A DNA stretch of 64,000 nucleotides, taken from NCBI GenBank assembly GCA_050258755.1, contig JBLMZI010000003.1, forward strand, positions 160,128 to 224,127, written 5' to 3'. Below are positions 52,748 to 61,502 of the stretch, piece by piece (within the stretch, counting starts at the first letter, position 1; every line of letters begins with the position of its first letter). Source of the stretch: JBLMZI01 sp050258755. Lineage in GTDB: Bacteria; Bacillota; Syntrophomonadia; Syntrophomonadales; DTU052. The notes below the pieces were generated by a model. That model worked only from the letters and a program-made list of their open reading frames with translations. It searched no databases and was not told where the DNA came from. The translations under genes were made by a program, and so were the position numbers.

Positions 52748-54004
52748 CTATGGATTCAAGCAAGGATTGGAACCGCAAGGGACGCATGGTGAGCACCCAC
52801 CGGTATTCGTAATGCTGTGAATCGCTGATCCGCCGGTGAAAATAATGTCTCTGCCCGAGAACAGCGCGCCGCAGACCGAACCGCCCTGGCTGGTTGCCAA
52901 ACGAATGTCTCCGCCGGATGCGGCGGTATATATTAGGCCATTAATCGTATAGGGACCATTATTGATCCGAACATCGCCGCTATCGGAATACAGAGCAAAG
53001 CATCCGGTTGAGGTATAGGTAAAGTCGCCTCCCGAAACCGTAATCGTGCCGGTCGCAAAGATGCCGCCTCCGGTTATCGAAATACCGCCGCCAGTTATAT
53101 TGACATTGCCGTTGACCCAGACAGTCTGACCTTGATAAGGTACGGCATCAGCCGCGCTTGCAATGTTCTGGTCCCCGGTCAGTACCAGTGTTGCATTCGC
53201 TTGAAGACAGGTTGAGTTAAAGGTTGGATAGGGAACCGGTGCCGCAGTAAGGACCAGGTTTTGATAGGTGTTGCCGCCGCCGTCGGTGAAGGTTCCAACC
53301 ACATTGGTGTTGCCCAGGAAAGTATTGCCGGAATGCGTAACCGTCATATTTCCATTGATCTGGCTGTTGGAATCGATGACCGATTGGGACGCAATCGAGA
53401 AATTGTTGTTTGCAAAAACCGCGTAAGTACAGAGTGCGCCTACCGCCGGACTGGTCGTGGTCGTCGTTGTTTCGGTTGTTGTGGTCGTCGTCTCCGAGGT
53501 CGTCGTCGTAGTGGTAGACTCGGTCGTCGTAGTGGTAGACTCGGTCGTCGTGGTCGTAGACTCGGTCGTCGTGGTTGTTGACTCAGTCGTGGTGGTTGTT
53601 GACTCAGTCGTGGTGGTCGTGGACTCAGTCGTAGTAGTCGTGGATTCGGTCGCGGTCGCGGTCGTCGTAGTCGTCGTCGTTGAACCTGTGGTGGTGGAAC
53701 TGGTCGAAAGCTCCAGCAGATCCTCCAGCTTGAACTCAAGCAGCATCTGATGCTTAATCACCGTTCTTAAAATGTCTTCAACCGACTGGTCAATGCTCAA
53801 CAGCGCCCCCAGGGTGGGCGGCTCCGATATGGTTTGCCCGGCGAGCGTCCCGAGAACAAATTGAATTTTCTCGGCTTCGCTGTTGATAATATGCGCCAAC
53901 CCCAGCTCTTCGAATGCGATCGATGCCAGAAGCAGGTTAACCGCCTGTTCCGCGGTTATATTGATGGAGGGGTTGATGTTAGGAATTGTGGGAAATGACA
54001 CCAC
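52748..54004 (-). CDS. Thr-rich surface protein with shared N-terminal domain (paralog B)
   Basis: This 418-residue protein has the same three-part design as paralog A. The N-terminal domain reads SFPTIPNINPSINIT, then LLLASIAFEELGLAHIINSE. The linker (about 105-175) consists of repeated STTTTTE heptads, an obvious candidate for O-glycosylation. The C-terminal domain (about 185-418) matches that of A (NNFSIASQSVIDSN, DVRINNGPYTINGLIY) and ends in Cys-rich GGCSPCVPCGSNPC. GTG start at 54004 (or 54001) follows AAAGGAGG. The sequence encodes no signal peptide. Confidence 0.82.
   Translation of the reverse strand: MVSFPTIPNINPSINITAEQAVNLLLASIAFEELGLAHIINSEAEKIQFVLGTLAGQTISEPPTLGALLSIDQSVEDILRTVIKHQMLLEFKLEDLLELSTSSTTTGSTTTTTTTATATESTTTTTESTTTTTESTTTTTESTTTTTESTTTTTESTTTTTESTTTTTTSETTTTTTETTTTTTSPAVGALCTYAVFANNNFSIASQSVIDSNSQINGNMTVTHSGNTFLGNTNVVGTFTDGGGNTYQNLVLTAAPVPYPTFNSTCLQANATLVLTGDQNIASAADAVPYQGQTVWVNGNVNITGGGISITGGGIFATGTITVSGGDFTYTSTGCFALYSDSGDVRINNGPYTINGLIYTAASGGDIRLATSQGGSVCGALFSGRDIIFTGGSAIHSITNTGGCSPCVPCGSNPCLNP
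53470..53690 (-). repeat. Tandem 21-bp repeats encoding STTTTTE
   Basis: Within paralog B a 21-bp unit encoding Ser-Thr5-Glu is repeated about eight times with synonymous drift (GTAGTGGTAGACTCGGTCGTC-like on the plus strand). Such arrays can expand or contract by slippage, so linker length may vary between strains. Confidence 0.85.
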
Positions 54005-54193
54005 TTATTTCCTCCTTTACCGTAAGATAATGCCATATTATTCAAGCCAAATTTGGTTTGTGAAATAGTCTAATCTGGTTTTCAGGGAAGCTGGAAAGTG
54101 GGTTCATGGGCGCATCAGGGGGGATTAGAGGAAGCAGGGCTGAGGGTGGATGAACAGACGACCGGGCGTGGAGTTGGAGGCCGGATAATGAGG

Positions 54194-54220
54194 AATAAAA
54201 AAGGCGGATTAACCGCCTTT
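54194..54220 (-). terminator. Terminator after the first DUF3794 gene
   Basis: On the minus strand AAAGGCGGTTAATCCGCCTTT is followed by TTTATT. Confidence 0.85.
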
Positions 54221-54260
54221 CGTGGTTTATTGAAAGAATGATTGACCGCCGGCGCTCTCC

Positions 54261-54911
54261 CTACCTTGCCCGGGCACAGATGGAGGCATGCCGGCAGGAG
54301 TGACATTCGCTGCGGGGTTCGGTACCTTCGCAAGGTTCAGAGACCGGAAGCTGTGAGTGCGTATACGGGGATTGACCGTGATACTGGTCCCGTACCGGAA
54401 CCCAAACCAGCAGCACCAGAGATTTGTCGATTTCACAGGGGCCGCTCTTGCGGGCACAAAGGTATTCGACCATGATCCTGGGATGGATGGCTGGGTGATG
54501 CTCCGCGTCCGGATACCCTCCGGTACCTGGACAGCGGGTTTCGGAAGCGCAGCTGGAGCAAGCGTGCCCATGAAAGTCCGGCTGCGGGATGACACAGTTT
54601 TCAATAAACACGCTAAACGGAACCGTCGACTCGAAACAATGGACCGAGTGGCAGAACGCATCGCTTGAGTAGACGATCTTTTGCTCAACTTTGCCGATAA
54701 TAATGATTTTTTTACCGAAAGGCGTGTGAATCGTTTTGGTTTTTTCAATCTGCGGACAGGCGATGACTTCGAGGATGTTTTCGACACCCGGTTTGTGTTC
54801 CGGCACCCATAAATGTTCATCAAGACTGAACTGTTTATGGCAGCAAACCCGCTCCAGGGGCGGATAGGAATAGTATTCGCAGGTGTATTCAATCATATTT
54901 GATTCCGGCAT
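54261..54911 (-). CDS. DUF3794 (SPOCS-like) protein 1
   Basis: The 216-residue protein contains a DUF3794-type domain: ENILEVIACPQIEKTKTIHTPFGKK, IIIGKVEQKIVYSSDAFCHSVHCFESTVPFSVFIE, then KSLVLLVWVP. This domain is found in SipL and other spore-coat morphogenesis proteins of Clostridia. Many Cys and His residues (CSSCASETRCPG) form a possible metal or disulfide site. ATG 54911 follows AAGGAAAG. It shares the region with the paralog A-D genes, supporting a spore-surface function by context. Confidence 0.78.
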   Translation of the reverse strand: MPESNMIEYTCEYYSYPPLERVCCHKQFSLDEHLWVPEHKPGVENILEVIACPQIEKTKTIHTPFGKKIIIIGKVEQKIVYSSDAFCHSVHCFESTVPFSVFIENCVIPQPDFHGHACSSCASETRCPGTGGYPDAEHHPAIHPRIMVEYLCARKSGPCEIDKSLVLLVWVPVRDQYHGQSPYTHSQLPVSEPCEGTEPRSECHSCRHASICARAR

Positions 54912-55072
54912 GAACATCTTTCCTTAAGGAACTTCATCTTGAATATTATACGGAGAAGCCGCTTTTTGGTGACTAAACAAGCCGCTGACGCACACTCGGC
55001 ACATGGTAACACCTCCCCCATGTTGCCATATCATATTTAAGAGCTTATTGATTCAAGGAGGGCATTTCAGGC

Positions 55073-55375
55073 ATGTCATTTCCAACCATTCCGCAGGTAA
55101 CCCCGTCCATCAGTATTAACCGGTCCCAGGTGTGCAACCTTTTACTGGCTTCCATTGCGTTTGAAGAATTGGGCTTGGCCCACATCATCAATGCCGAGGC
55201 TGAAAAGATTCAAGCGGTTGTCGGGACCGGCAGCGTAACCGTTCCCAACACCAGCATCAGCGGCCTGCTGTCAATCAACCAGGCAGTGAACCGGACGCTC
55301 CAAACCGTGCTGAAAACCCAGATGCTGCTTCAGTTCAAACTGGAAGATCTGATTGATCACTGCCCGGAAGAATAA
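55073..55375 (+). CDS. Stand-alone copy of the shared N-terminal domain (paralog C)
   Basis: The 100-residue protein consists of only the shared domain: SFPTIPQVTPSISIN, LLLASIAFEELGLAHIINAE, a variable GTGSVTVPNTS loop and MLLQFKLEDLI at the end. Its existence alone shows that this domain is an independent folding unit. AAGGAGGGC precedes the ATG. The divergent DUF3794 gene lies about 160 bases upstream, so a shared control region is likely. Confidence 0.82.
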   Translation: MSFPTIPQVTPSISINRSQVCNLLLASIAFEELGLAHIINAEAEKIQAVVGTGSVTVPNTSISGLLSINQAVNRTLQTVLKTQMLLQFKLEDLIDHCPEE

Positions 55376-55437
55376 TTCCCCGTGATCAGGCATTGCCGGG
55401 ACCTGGACGGAAGCAGCCAGGTCCCGCACATCACTGT

Positions 55438-56055
55438 CTATTTTTTTATCAGCAGCAGCCGGTCAGGAAGGTTAAACCACCATACCGCGGGATCGTATAT
55501 GGCATCGATTGGGCAAATGGTTCCGCCTAGATTTCTGAATAGGGTCTCCCACCACGCTTTCGGCTTAATCGTAATGTGACTTGGATCGATATCGTCCGGC
55601 TCGTGCCTGGTTACCACATAAGCCAGTACCCAGCGGCTGGAAACCCGCAATAATTCAGCACAGGTTCGGTTGGCCAGCGCTTCCGGAATGTGTTCGAGCA
55701 CATCGAAAATGGTTACGAAATCGAACGCACCGTCCGCATGGGGCAAATTATGCGCCAAACCAAGCTGTACCCGGTGCCGCACTTCTTCCGGTGCATTCGC
55801 CACCGCATACGCCGAAGCGTCGATGCCATAGGCGTCGACACCCCGCGCGCAAAGCGCTTTTACCAAAAATCCCTTCGCACAGCCAACGTCCAAAGATTTT
55901 TCGGGATCAAACCGGTTGATAATATGCCGCGCGGTTTTTTCAACCTCACCGCCGATCCGTTCCCAGTAATAATTGATATAGTTGCTTTTGCCGGACCGAC
56001 AGCCTTCGTCAAAATAAGCCCGGTCATAAAAAGAGACGTCAATGCCCTCAGACAA
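55438..56055 (-). CDS. Class I SAM-dependent methyltransferase
   Basis: The 205-residue protein has the SAM-binding motif I SLDVGCAKGFLVKAL, motif II YGIDASAY, and the FDFVTIFDVLEHIPEA motif, typical of the Methyltransf_11/23 group that works on sugars or quinones. The N-terminal FYDRAYFDEG stretch is common in glycan-cluster methyltransferases. The start is a TTG with AAGAAGG inside the end of the preceding GT2 gene, so it is coupled to it. It probably O-methylates a sugar of the surface glycan. Confidence 0.87.
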   Translation of the reverse strand: MSEGIDVSFYDRAYFDEGCRSGKSNYINYYWERIGGEVEKTARHIINRFDPEKSLDVGCAKGFLVKALCARGVDAYGIDASAYAVANAPEEVRHRVQLGLAHNLPHADGAFDFVTIFDVLEHIPEALANRTCAELLRVSSRWVLAYVVTRHEPDDIDPSHITIKPKAWWETLFRNLGGTICPIDAIYDPAVWWFNLPDRLLLIKK

Positions 56056-56056
56056 A

Positions 56057-57259
56057 TCAACACCTTCTTTCCGCGTTTATCATCTGATGAAAACGATCCA
56101 ATTCTTCAGGTTCGAGCTGATTTCTGGCGCGGTCTAAAAATGCATCCGGTTGGCTGCTGAGCAGTTTTGCAAGCGCTTCACGGGCGGCCGGGAAACGTTC
56201 CGAAACCGATAAAGCTTGAATATACGCCAGGAAGGCCTGCTCGGGACGTGCCAACTTTTCATAACAGAGTCCGGCAAAGTGCCAGGCCCGAAAACTTCCC
56301 AATCCTTTAATACTCAAGTAGTTCAGGTTGTTTTCGCCCATAGCCAGACATTCTTGAAAACAGGTCAGGGCCTCCTGATACATCTGTTTGTAATACAGAA
56401 TGACGCCCATAAAGAATTTCAGGTCCACATAATCGGGAAACATTTTGACGGCTGACCGGATGCCGGGCCAGGCGCCATCCCAGCTTGCGGTCTCGATTAA
56501 AATCGAGTACTTCAGACTGTAGAGCATGGAAGGCGGCGGAATGAGTCCTTCATCAATAAACAGCCTGATCGCTCGGTTAACATGATCAAAAGCTTTCTGG
56601 TATTCCTTTCGCCGGTGGTACTCGGCGGCCAGGTAATAATGGATCCAGGCCTGGCTGTCATTTTCTTTCAATTCATTTAGCAGCATACCGACGTTTCGGT
56701 CATACTTCCGCTTATTCTCAACCGATGCGTCGGTGTATCCGTAATGGTGGATTTTTATATCCAGGAACCCGACCCGGTTTTGCGCATAGGCCGCGGAAAG
56801 ATCCAGCCACTCATGGATCCTGCTTTCAAACCGGAAACCCATATGGTTTCGAAAAAGCCTGGGCTGGCCGATAACGACTGCCTCGTTGCTGTCGATGCCA
56901 TCGCCGAAATAATTGATCAGCGGGAGCGAAAACGCGTCATAATCGCCAAGCTGCACTTCCTGCAGCTGATCCCGGTTTTCTTGATCGATTTCCTCGTCTG
57001 CATCCAGCCAAAGAACCCAATCCTGCGTTGCTCTTTCCAGGCCGAAATTCCGGGCGGCGGAAAAATCATTATCCCATAGATATGAGAAAACCCGGGCATT
57101 ATAGGAACGGCATATTTCCACGGTCTTGTCGGTTGATCCCGTATCCACAATGACCATTTCATGCACGAGATTGGCCGCACTGTCCAAACATCTTTTCAGA
57201 CAGGCCGCTTCATCTTTCACGATCATCGCCAATGATATCTTCGGAAGCTGAGAATCCAA
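56057..57259 (-). CDS. GT2 glycosyltransferase with C-terminal TPR repeats
   Basis: The 400-residue protein begins with a GT-A domain: ISLAMIVKDEAACLKRCLDS, VDTGSTDKTVEI and the DxD-like WLDADEEI (about residue 88-95). From about 200 onward there are TPR-like helical repeats. This SunS/TPR layout occurs in enzymes that glycosylate proteins, which fits the neighbouring Thr-rich proteins as acceptors. Start TTG 57259 follows AGGAGGTG. The methyltransferase gene follows by overlap of signals. Confidence 0.9.
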   Translation of the reverse strand: MDSQLPKISLAMIVKDEAACLKRCLDSAANLVHEMVIVDTGSTDKTVEICRSYNARVFSYLWDNDFSAARNFGLERATQDWVLWLDADEEIDQENRDQLQEVQLGDYDAFSLPLINYFGDGIDSNEAVVIGQPRLFRNHMGFRFESRIHEWLDLSAAYAQNRVGFLDIKIHHYGYTDASVENKRKYDRNVGMLLNELKENDSQAWIHYYLAAEYHRRKEYQKAFDHVNRAIRLFIDEGLIPPPSMLYSLKYSILIETASWDGAWPGIRSAVKMFPDYVDLKFFMGVILYYKQMYQEALTCFQECLAMGENNLNYLSIKGLGSFRAWHFAGLCYEKLARPEQAFLAYIQALSVSERFPAAREALAKLLSSQPDAFLDRARNQLEPEELDRFHQMINAERRC

Positions 57260-57471
57260 AACGACACCTCCTTATTTACGGCGGGCGCTGGCAGAAGCTG
57301 AAATGTTCAAACGCGGTCAATATGCTTTAGATGTCAACATAATATGTCTGAAGCGGCAAAGGGGTGTCGCTATTCCGAATACAATCATCTTACAGCGGCA
57401 AAAAGGGATTAACATTTCGGCTTGGGGTGAATAAAGTAGTCATATATTGAGCCGGAAAAGGACCGTCAGAA

Positions 57472-58002
57472 ATGTCATTTCCCAGTATTCCGCGAATCAC
57501 TCCCTGCATCAGTCTCAACCGAACCCAGGTGGTTGACCTGTTGTTGAGTTCAATCGCGCTGGAAGAAATGGGCTTAGCGCATATCATCAACGCCGAAGGG
57601 GAGAAACTGCAAACCGTACTCGCGAATTTTCAATGCAAAGGCGAGCCAGGATCACATCATTGCGAATCCTCGGCATCCTGTGCCAACATTGCAGTGATCA
57701 ACCGGGAAGTGCGGCGCACTTTGCAGACCGTCTTAAAAAGCCAGATGCTCCTTCAATTCAAATTAGAAGATATTCTGGACACCCAACCGCTTCCGCCGCC
57801 GAGACCGCCGTGTCCGCCGCATCCGCCGCATCCACCGCACGCGGCGAACTTGCAATGCAAGCCACCGAATAAATCAAGTTGTTCGCACCAGGAATCCATG
57901 ACAGAGCACCCGTGGACTTACAATAATGAGCCGCACTACTCTGCCGGGTGCCAATCCTGCAAGATGGCTATGAATTGTCCGAAACGCCGGGTGAAATGGT
58001 AA
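57472..58002 (+). CDS. Surface-family protein with Pro/His and Cys tail (paralog D)
   Basis: The 176-residue protein opens with the shared domain in a diverged form (SFPSIPRITPCISLN, LLLSSIALEEMGLAHIINAE), with an inserted Cys/His loop (HHCESSASC) in the middle. After MLLQFKLEDIL it has a PPRPPCPPHPPHPPH segment and a Cys-rich C-terminus (CQSCKMAMNCPKRR). The many Cys and His suggest metal binding or cross-linking. ATG 57472 has a weak site (GGAAAAGGACC). It lies just upstream of two glycosyltransferase genes in the same direction. Confidence 0.8.
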   Translation: MSFPSIPRITPCISLNRTQVVDLLLSSIALEEMGLAHIINAEGEKLQTVLANFQCKGEPGSHHCESSASCANIAVINREVRRTLQTVLKSQMLLQFKLEDILDTQPLPPPRPPCPPHPPHPPHAANLQCKPPNKSSCSHQESMTEHPWTYNNEPHYSAGCQSCKMAMNCPKRRVKW

Positions 58003-58051
58003 TCCGGGGGTTCTGCAGGTTCTGTTGATAGGAAGGGGTTTTGAGAAAAGC

Positions 58052-59941
58052 ATGATCGCCCAAACACCGAAGGCTGTCATCATTTACCTTGCAGCCGGGA
58101 ATGAGCGGCCGAACGAGGATTTGATCCGCCTGCTGCGTGAAATGGCTTCCAACGGATATCGTTGTTTTCTGTTTCTGTCATCGAAAGCATGTGAACTTGA
58201 ACTGCGCGAGCCGAACCTGATTATTGTCGATCACGAATCCCCGCTCATACCGGCGCTGCGGCCGGTTTCGGCCATTGTGCTGACAACCCGGGATATTCAT
58301 CCGGATTGGGCCGACTTCATGTATCACAAGCTGCTCTGGCTGCACATTGACGAATCGTCCCCGGCGGCGTGCCGGAACAACGCTGAGGCCAACGCTGATA
58401 TCATCACTTATTATCCACCCGCTGTGAAAATCGCGGATTCATATTCCCCGGATCGAAGCAAGCTTGCGCTCCGCCAGGCCGGGGAAACCAGCGCCAATCT
58501 TTCCCTGCTTGAAGATAAAATTCGTTCGCTTCCGAAGGGCTGGCAGCCGTATGCAAACCTTGACCTCAGGGGAAAGGTTGCCGTAATGGCAGCCACGTTC
58601 CTCGATTTTAGCGGGGAGTTTTATTACAGCGGTGGTGCCGAGCGCTATCTGCTCGATTTGGCGGAGATTTGCCATGATCTGAAACATGAACTGGTGGTTT
58701 TTCAATATGGGAATTACCCGTGGTTGCGGCGGGTTAAAAACACCTTGATTGTCTCCCTGGGACGCTGTGGAATCAAGGCTGAAGGTTGGGTTTTAAAATG
58801 CGCCAAACAATTTAACCTCATTTTTCACGAGCAAGTGCAGGGAATCGCATCCCTCGGCATTTACTCTGCCTTTTATGAAGCCTGGCCGCGGGCGGTGTGC
58901 CCGAATATTGGGATCAGCCATGGCGTTTCCTGGGATAACCCTTACAATCATTTCGAAAACGCCGCGGAATTCTGGGTGATGAACCAGCGGTATATCGAGG
59001 GGGCGAAAGCCTGTGAAGAACTGGTATCCGTCGATACGAACACCGCCAATTGGTTTCAGACAGTCGATTATCAACTGGGCCAAAGGATAAACGTGATCCC
59101 AAACTATGTCGATTTGTCAGTGTTTAAACCACCAGCGGATTACCTGGACCAGAAAGCGAAAACGGTCATCCTTTATCCCCGGCAGTTGTATTCCGCGCGG
59201 GGCTTGTATCTGGTTCTGGAGGTCATGGACGAAATCCTGGAACGGTATCCGGAAGTGGAATTCCATTTTGTCGGCCGCGGGGGCGAAGAAGATGTCGGGC
59301 AGGTCATGAACAAGCAGAGCAAGTGGCCCGGCCGGGTAAAGTGCTATTGCCTGTCCTTGGATCAGATGCCCCGGGCGTATCAGGCGGCCGATATTGCTTT
59401 AATTCCGTCGCTGCACAGTGAGGGCGCCAGTTTATCCTGCCTTGAGGCGATGGCCTGCGGTAATGCCGTTATAGCCACCCGAATTGGCGGATTACCCGAT
59501 CTAATCATTGATAACTTCAATGGCTTGCTGATCAATCCCCGGCCGGAGGAACTGGCCGGAGCGCTGGTTCAACTGCTGGAGAACCGGGATCAATTGGTCT
59601 TGTTTAAACAACGAAGCCATGCCGTGGCGCAGGCATTTTCGAAAGAGCGGTGGCGGGATTGCTGGGTATCTTTGCTTAACGAGAAAATGGATCGGTCCGT
59701 ATCCTGTGAATGTGCCGAAACCAGGGTGGTTGAGATCATACTGGGAGAAAAACCTGTTGACTTGGGGCGTCTGGGAGAATATGTTCTCACCCGACTGGCC
59801 GAAGGATGTCTGGTGTACATCCGAACAGCGTCAGATCCGTCTCCCGACCTCAGTTTTGCCCGGATTCAATGGATTGGGCCCGCCGCCCCGATTCATTCGC
59901 CCTGTGATGAAACGGTGGTTTGGGAGGAGGGTGGAGAATGA
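58052..59941 (+). CDS. Large GT4-type glycosyltransferase
   Basis: The ~629-residue protein has a variable N-terminal part (about 1-170), a GT-B core with ATFLDFSGEFYYSGGAERYLLDLAEI and VILYPRQLYSARGLYLVLEVMDE, and the donor site GASLSCLEAMACGNAVIATRIGGLPDLI (about 460-490). A further ~85-residue tail may be an added domain. ATG 58052 is chosen because the frame upstream (to 58025) has no better start; GGAAGGGG lies rather far away. The next gene overlaps its stop (ATGA). Confidence 0.88.
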   Translation: MIAQTPKAVIIYLAAGNERPNEDLIRLLREMASNGYRCFLFLSSKACELELREPNLIIVDHESPLIPALRPVSAIVLTTRDIHPDWADFMYHKLLWLHIDESSPAACRNNAEANADIITYYPPAVKIADSYSPDRSKLALRQAGETSANLSLLEDKIRSLPKGWQPYANLDLRGKVAVMAATFLDFSGEFYYSGGAERYLLDLAEICHDLKHELVVFQYGNYPWLRRVKNTLIVSLGRCGIKAEGWVLKCAKQFNLIFHEQVQGIASLGIYSAFYEAWPRAVCPNIGISHGVSWDNPYNHFENAAEFWVMNQRYIEGAKACEELVSVDTNTANWFQTVDYQLGQRINVIPNYVDLSVFKPPADYLDQKAKTVILYPRQLYSARGLYLVLEVMDEILERYPEVEFHFVGRGGEEDVGQVMNKQSKWPGRVKCYCLSLDQMPRAYQAADIALIPSLHSEGASLSCLEAMACGNAVIATRIGGLPDLIIDNFNGLLINPRPEELAGALVQLLENRDQLVLFKQRSHAVAQAFSKERWRDCWVSLLNEKMDRSVSCECAETRVVEIILGEKPVDLGRLGEYVLTRLAEGCLVYIRTASDPSPDLSFARIQWIGPAAPIHSPCDETVVWEEGGE

Positions 59942-60753
59942 ATCGCGAGAGAATAAGGGTACTTTTCGGAAGCCCGGTGCGGCAGCATCCTGCGGTCCTG
60001 GAGCATTTTCTGACCAGTGCCAGGAAGCTGGATCATGACGATTTGGCAGTCGATTATTGGTTTATCGACAACAACACCGAGGAGAGAGCCAGTCAACTGC
60101 TCGCACATTTTGCCCGGGAAGACTCGAACGCGACGATTGTCCGGCATGCCGACAATGGTGAATACATCTGCGATGAGAAGACCCACTATTGGAAAGAAGA
60201 AGTCATCTGGAAAGTTGCGGCGTTCAAGAACAATATCATCGGCCGCGCATTAGCGGAGGGCTATGATTACGTCTTCCTGGTCGACTCTGATCTGGTGCTC
60301 CATCCCAAGACCCTGGTTCATTTGATTCAGCTTGGGAAAGAAATCGTCTCGGAAATCTTTTGGACCAGATGGGAACCTGGATTTCCGGAATTGCCTCAGG
60401 TTTGGGTCAATGATCAATATAATCTGTATGATCGCGCCAGGGGAGAAGCGTTGACTCAGGCGGAGGTATTACAGCGGGTTAAAACGTTTCTAGGCCAGCT
60501 GAGGGTACCCGGTGTTTACAAGGTTGGCGGTTTGGGGGCTTGTACGCTGATCAGTCAAAAGGCCCTTCGCGCGGGGGTTGGTTATAAAGAAATCTACAAC
60601 GTGAGCTTTGTCGGTGAAGACCGGCATTTTTGCATTCGGGCTGCCGCGTTGGGTTTTGACCTCTTTGTCGACACGCATTACCCGGCGTTCCACATCTATC
60701 GGCTGTCCGACCTGGATGATTTGACAGCCTATAAATCACAGTTCCGACCGTAA
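59938..60753 (+). CDS. GT-A (GT2-like) glycosyltransferase
   Basis: The 271-residue protein has a GT-A fold pattern: IRVLFGSPVRQHPAVLEHFL, VDYWFIDNN and the metal-binding FLVDSDLVLHP, with GGLGACTLISQKAL and FVGEDRHFCIRAAALGF near the end. The D-x-D and ED motifs support an active transferase. Its start overlaps the stop of the preceding GT4 gene by four bases, so the pair is coupled. The acceptor is presumably the same surface glycan. Confidence 0.87.
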   Translation: MNRERIRVLFGSPVRQHPAVLEHFLTSARKLDHDDLAVDYWFIDNNTEERASQLLAHFAREDSNATIVRHADNGEYICDEKTHYWKEEVIWKVAAFKNNIIGRALAEGYDYVFLVDSDLVLHPKTLVHLIQLGKEIVSEIFWTRWEPGFPELPQVWVNDQYNLYDRARGEALTQAEVLQRVKTFLGQLRVPGVYKVGGLGACTLISQKALRAGVGYKEIYNVSFVGEDRHFCIRAAALGFDLFVDTHYPAFHIYRLSDLDDLTAYKSQFRP

Positions 60754-60766
60754 ACCATGGGATTCT

Positions 60767-60798
60767 TCCGCGGCTGCCCCGGTTGGGACAGCCGCGGA
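60767..60798. terminator. Hairpin between converging genes
   Basis: TCCGCGGCTG and CAGCCGCGGA form a 10-bp stem; no T-run follows on either side, so strength is uncertain. Confidence 0.55.
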
Positions 60799-60802
60799 GG
60801 AG

Positions 60803-61318
60803 CTACTGAATATCGTCTTTTTTCCGGGGAACTATATACCGGTGATGGTGACGGGGAGGCGGCGGGGTCAGCTCCAGTATCGGATACCATATGAACAGAA
60901 CGACGGTTTTCGATATTTCCCGTGAACAAAGCTGCTCCGCCTGAACATATTCGACGATGACCCGGGGCGGATATTGTTCCAGCAGGGCATAATTAGCACA
61001 GCAGCTCGGCAAATCGAGAAAGGTTGCGAATGGCCAGGAAAAATGGGCGGCATGGACCGGCTGACATGCCGCATCCGCGATATATAGGATGACCTCCTCA
61101 AGATGTCCTTTAATGACAACCTTTTTTCCTTTTCCGCTGGAGAGGATTCTGAAAGAGTCGATAACGGGGAGGACCTTGACTTCAACCAGACGTTCAATGT
61201 CCGGCTTGGCCATAGGCAATACCAGAGATTCATGCAGAGCTAACTGTCCCGAACACAGGATATGGCGGTGTTCGGGGAAAGACCGCTGGTCACACACAAA
61301 CTCATATACATTTGGCAT
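60803..61318 (-). CDS. DUF3794 (SPOCS-like) protein 2
   Basis: The 171-residue protein has a single DUF3794-type domain: ERLVEVKVLPVIDSFRI, KVVIKGHLEEVILYIADAACQPVHAAHFSWPFATFLDL and VVLFIWYPI, followed by a Pro/His tail. It is a paralog of the gene at 54261-54911 (same order of motifs, low identity). ATG 61318 follows AAAGGATGG; the frame to 61357 lacks a site. It closes the surface-glycan block. Confidence 0.78.
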   Translation of the reverse strand: MPNVYEFVCDQRSFPEHRHILCSGQLALHESLVLPMAKPDIERLVEVKVLPVIDSFRILSSGKGKKVVIKGHLEEVILYIADAACQPVHAAHFSWPFATFLDLPSCCANYALLEQYPPRVIVEYVQAEQLCSREISKTVVLFIWYPILELTPPPPRHHHRYIVPRKKDDIQ

Positions 61319-61443
61319 GGTAAACCATCCTTTAGAGTCGTTGATCAAGGTGTTCATAAAGTGCAGATATTTTTAGCTTAAAATTTGGGTAAAGGCTTTT
61401 GATAGGGTATGCGTATTCGAATCGTTTGGTGAAGGCAAGAAAA

Positions 61444-61473
61444 CAAAAAAGGAAGCCAGGTTAGGACTTCCTT
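61444..61473 (-). terminator. Terminator after the glutamate-synthase-like gene
   Basis: On the minus strand GGAAG...CTTCC arms around GTCCTAACCTGG precede TTTTTTG. Confidence 0.7.
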
Positions 61474-61502
61474 TGATATTCGATATCGGCCAGAGGGTGT
61501 TT

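Noticed and set aside
53470..53690. CRISPR-like array
   Set aside because: The 21-bp units are contiguous, in frame and have no unique spacers.
53457..53750. Valine-rich plus-strand frame
   Set aside because: It is the complement of the Thr-rich repeat of paralog B.
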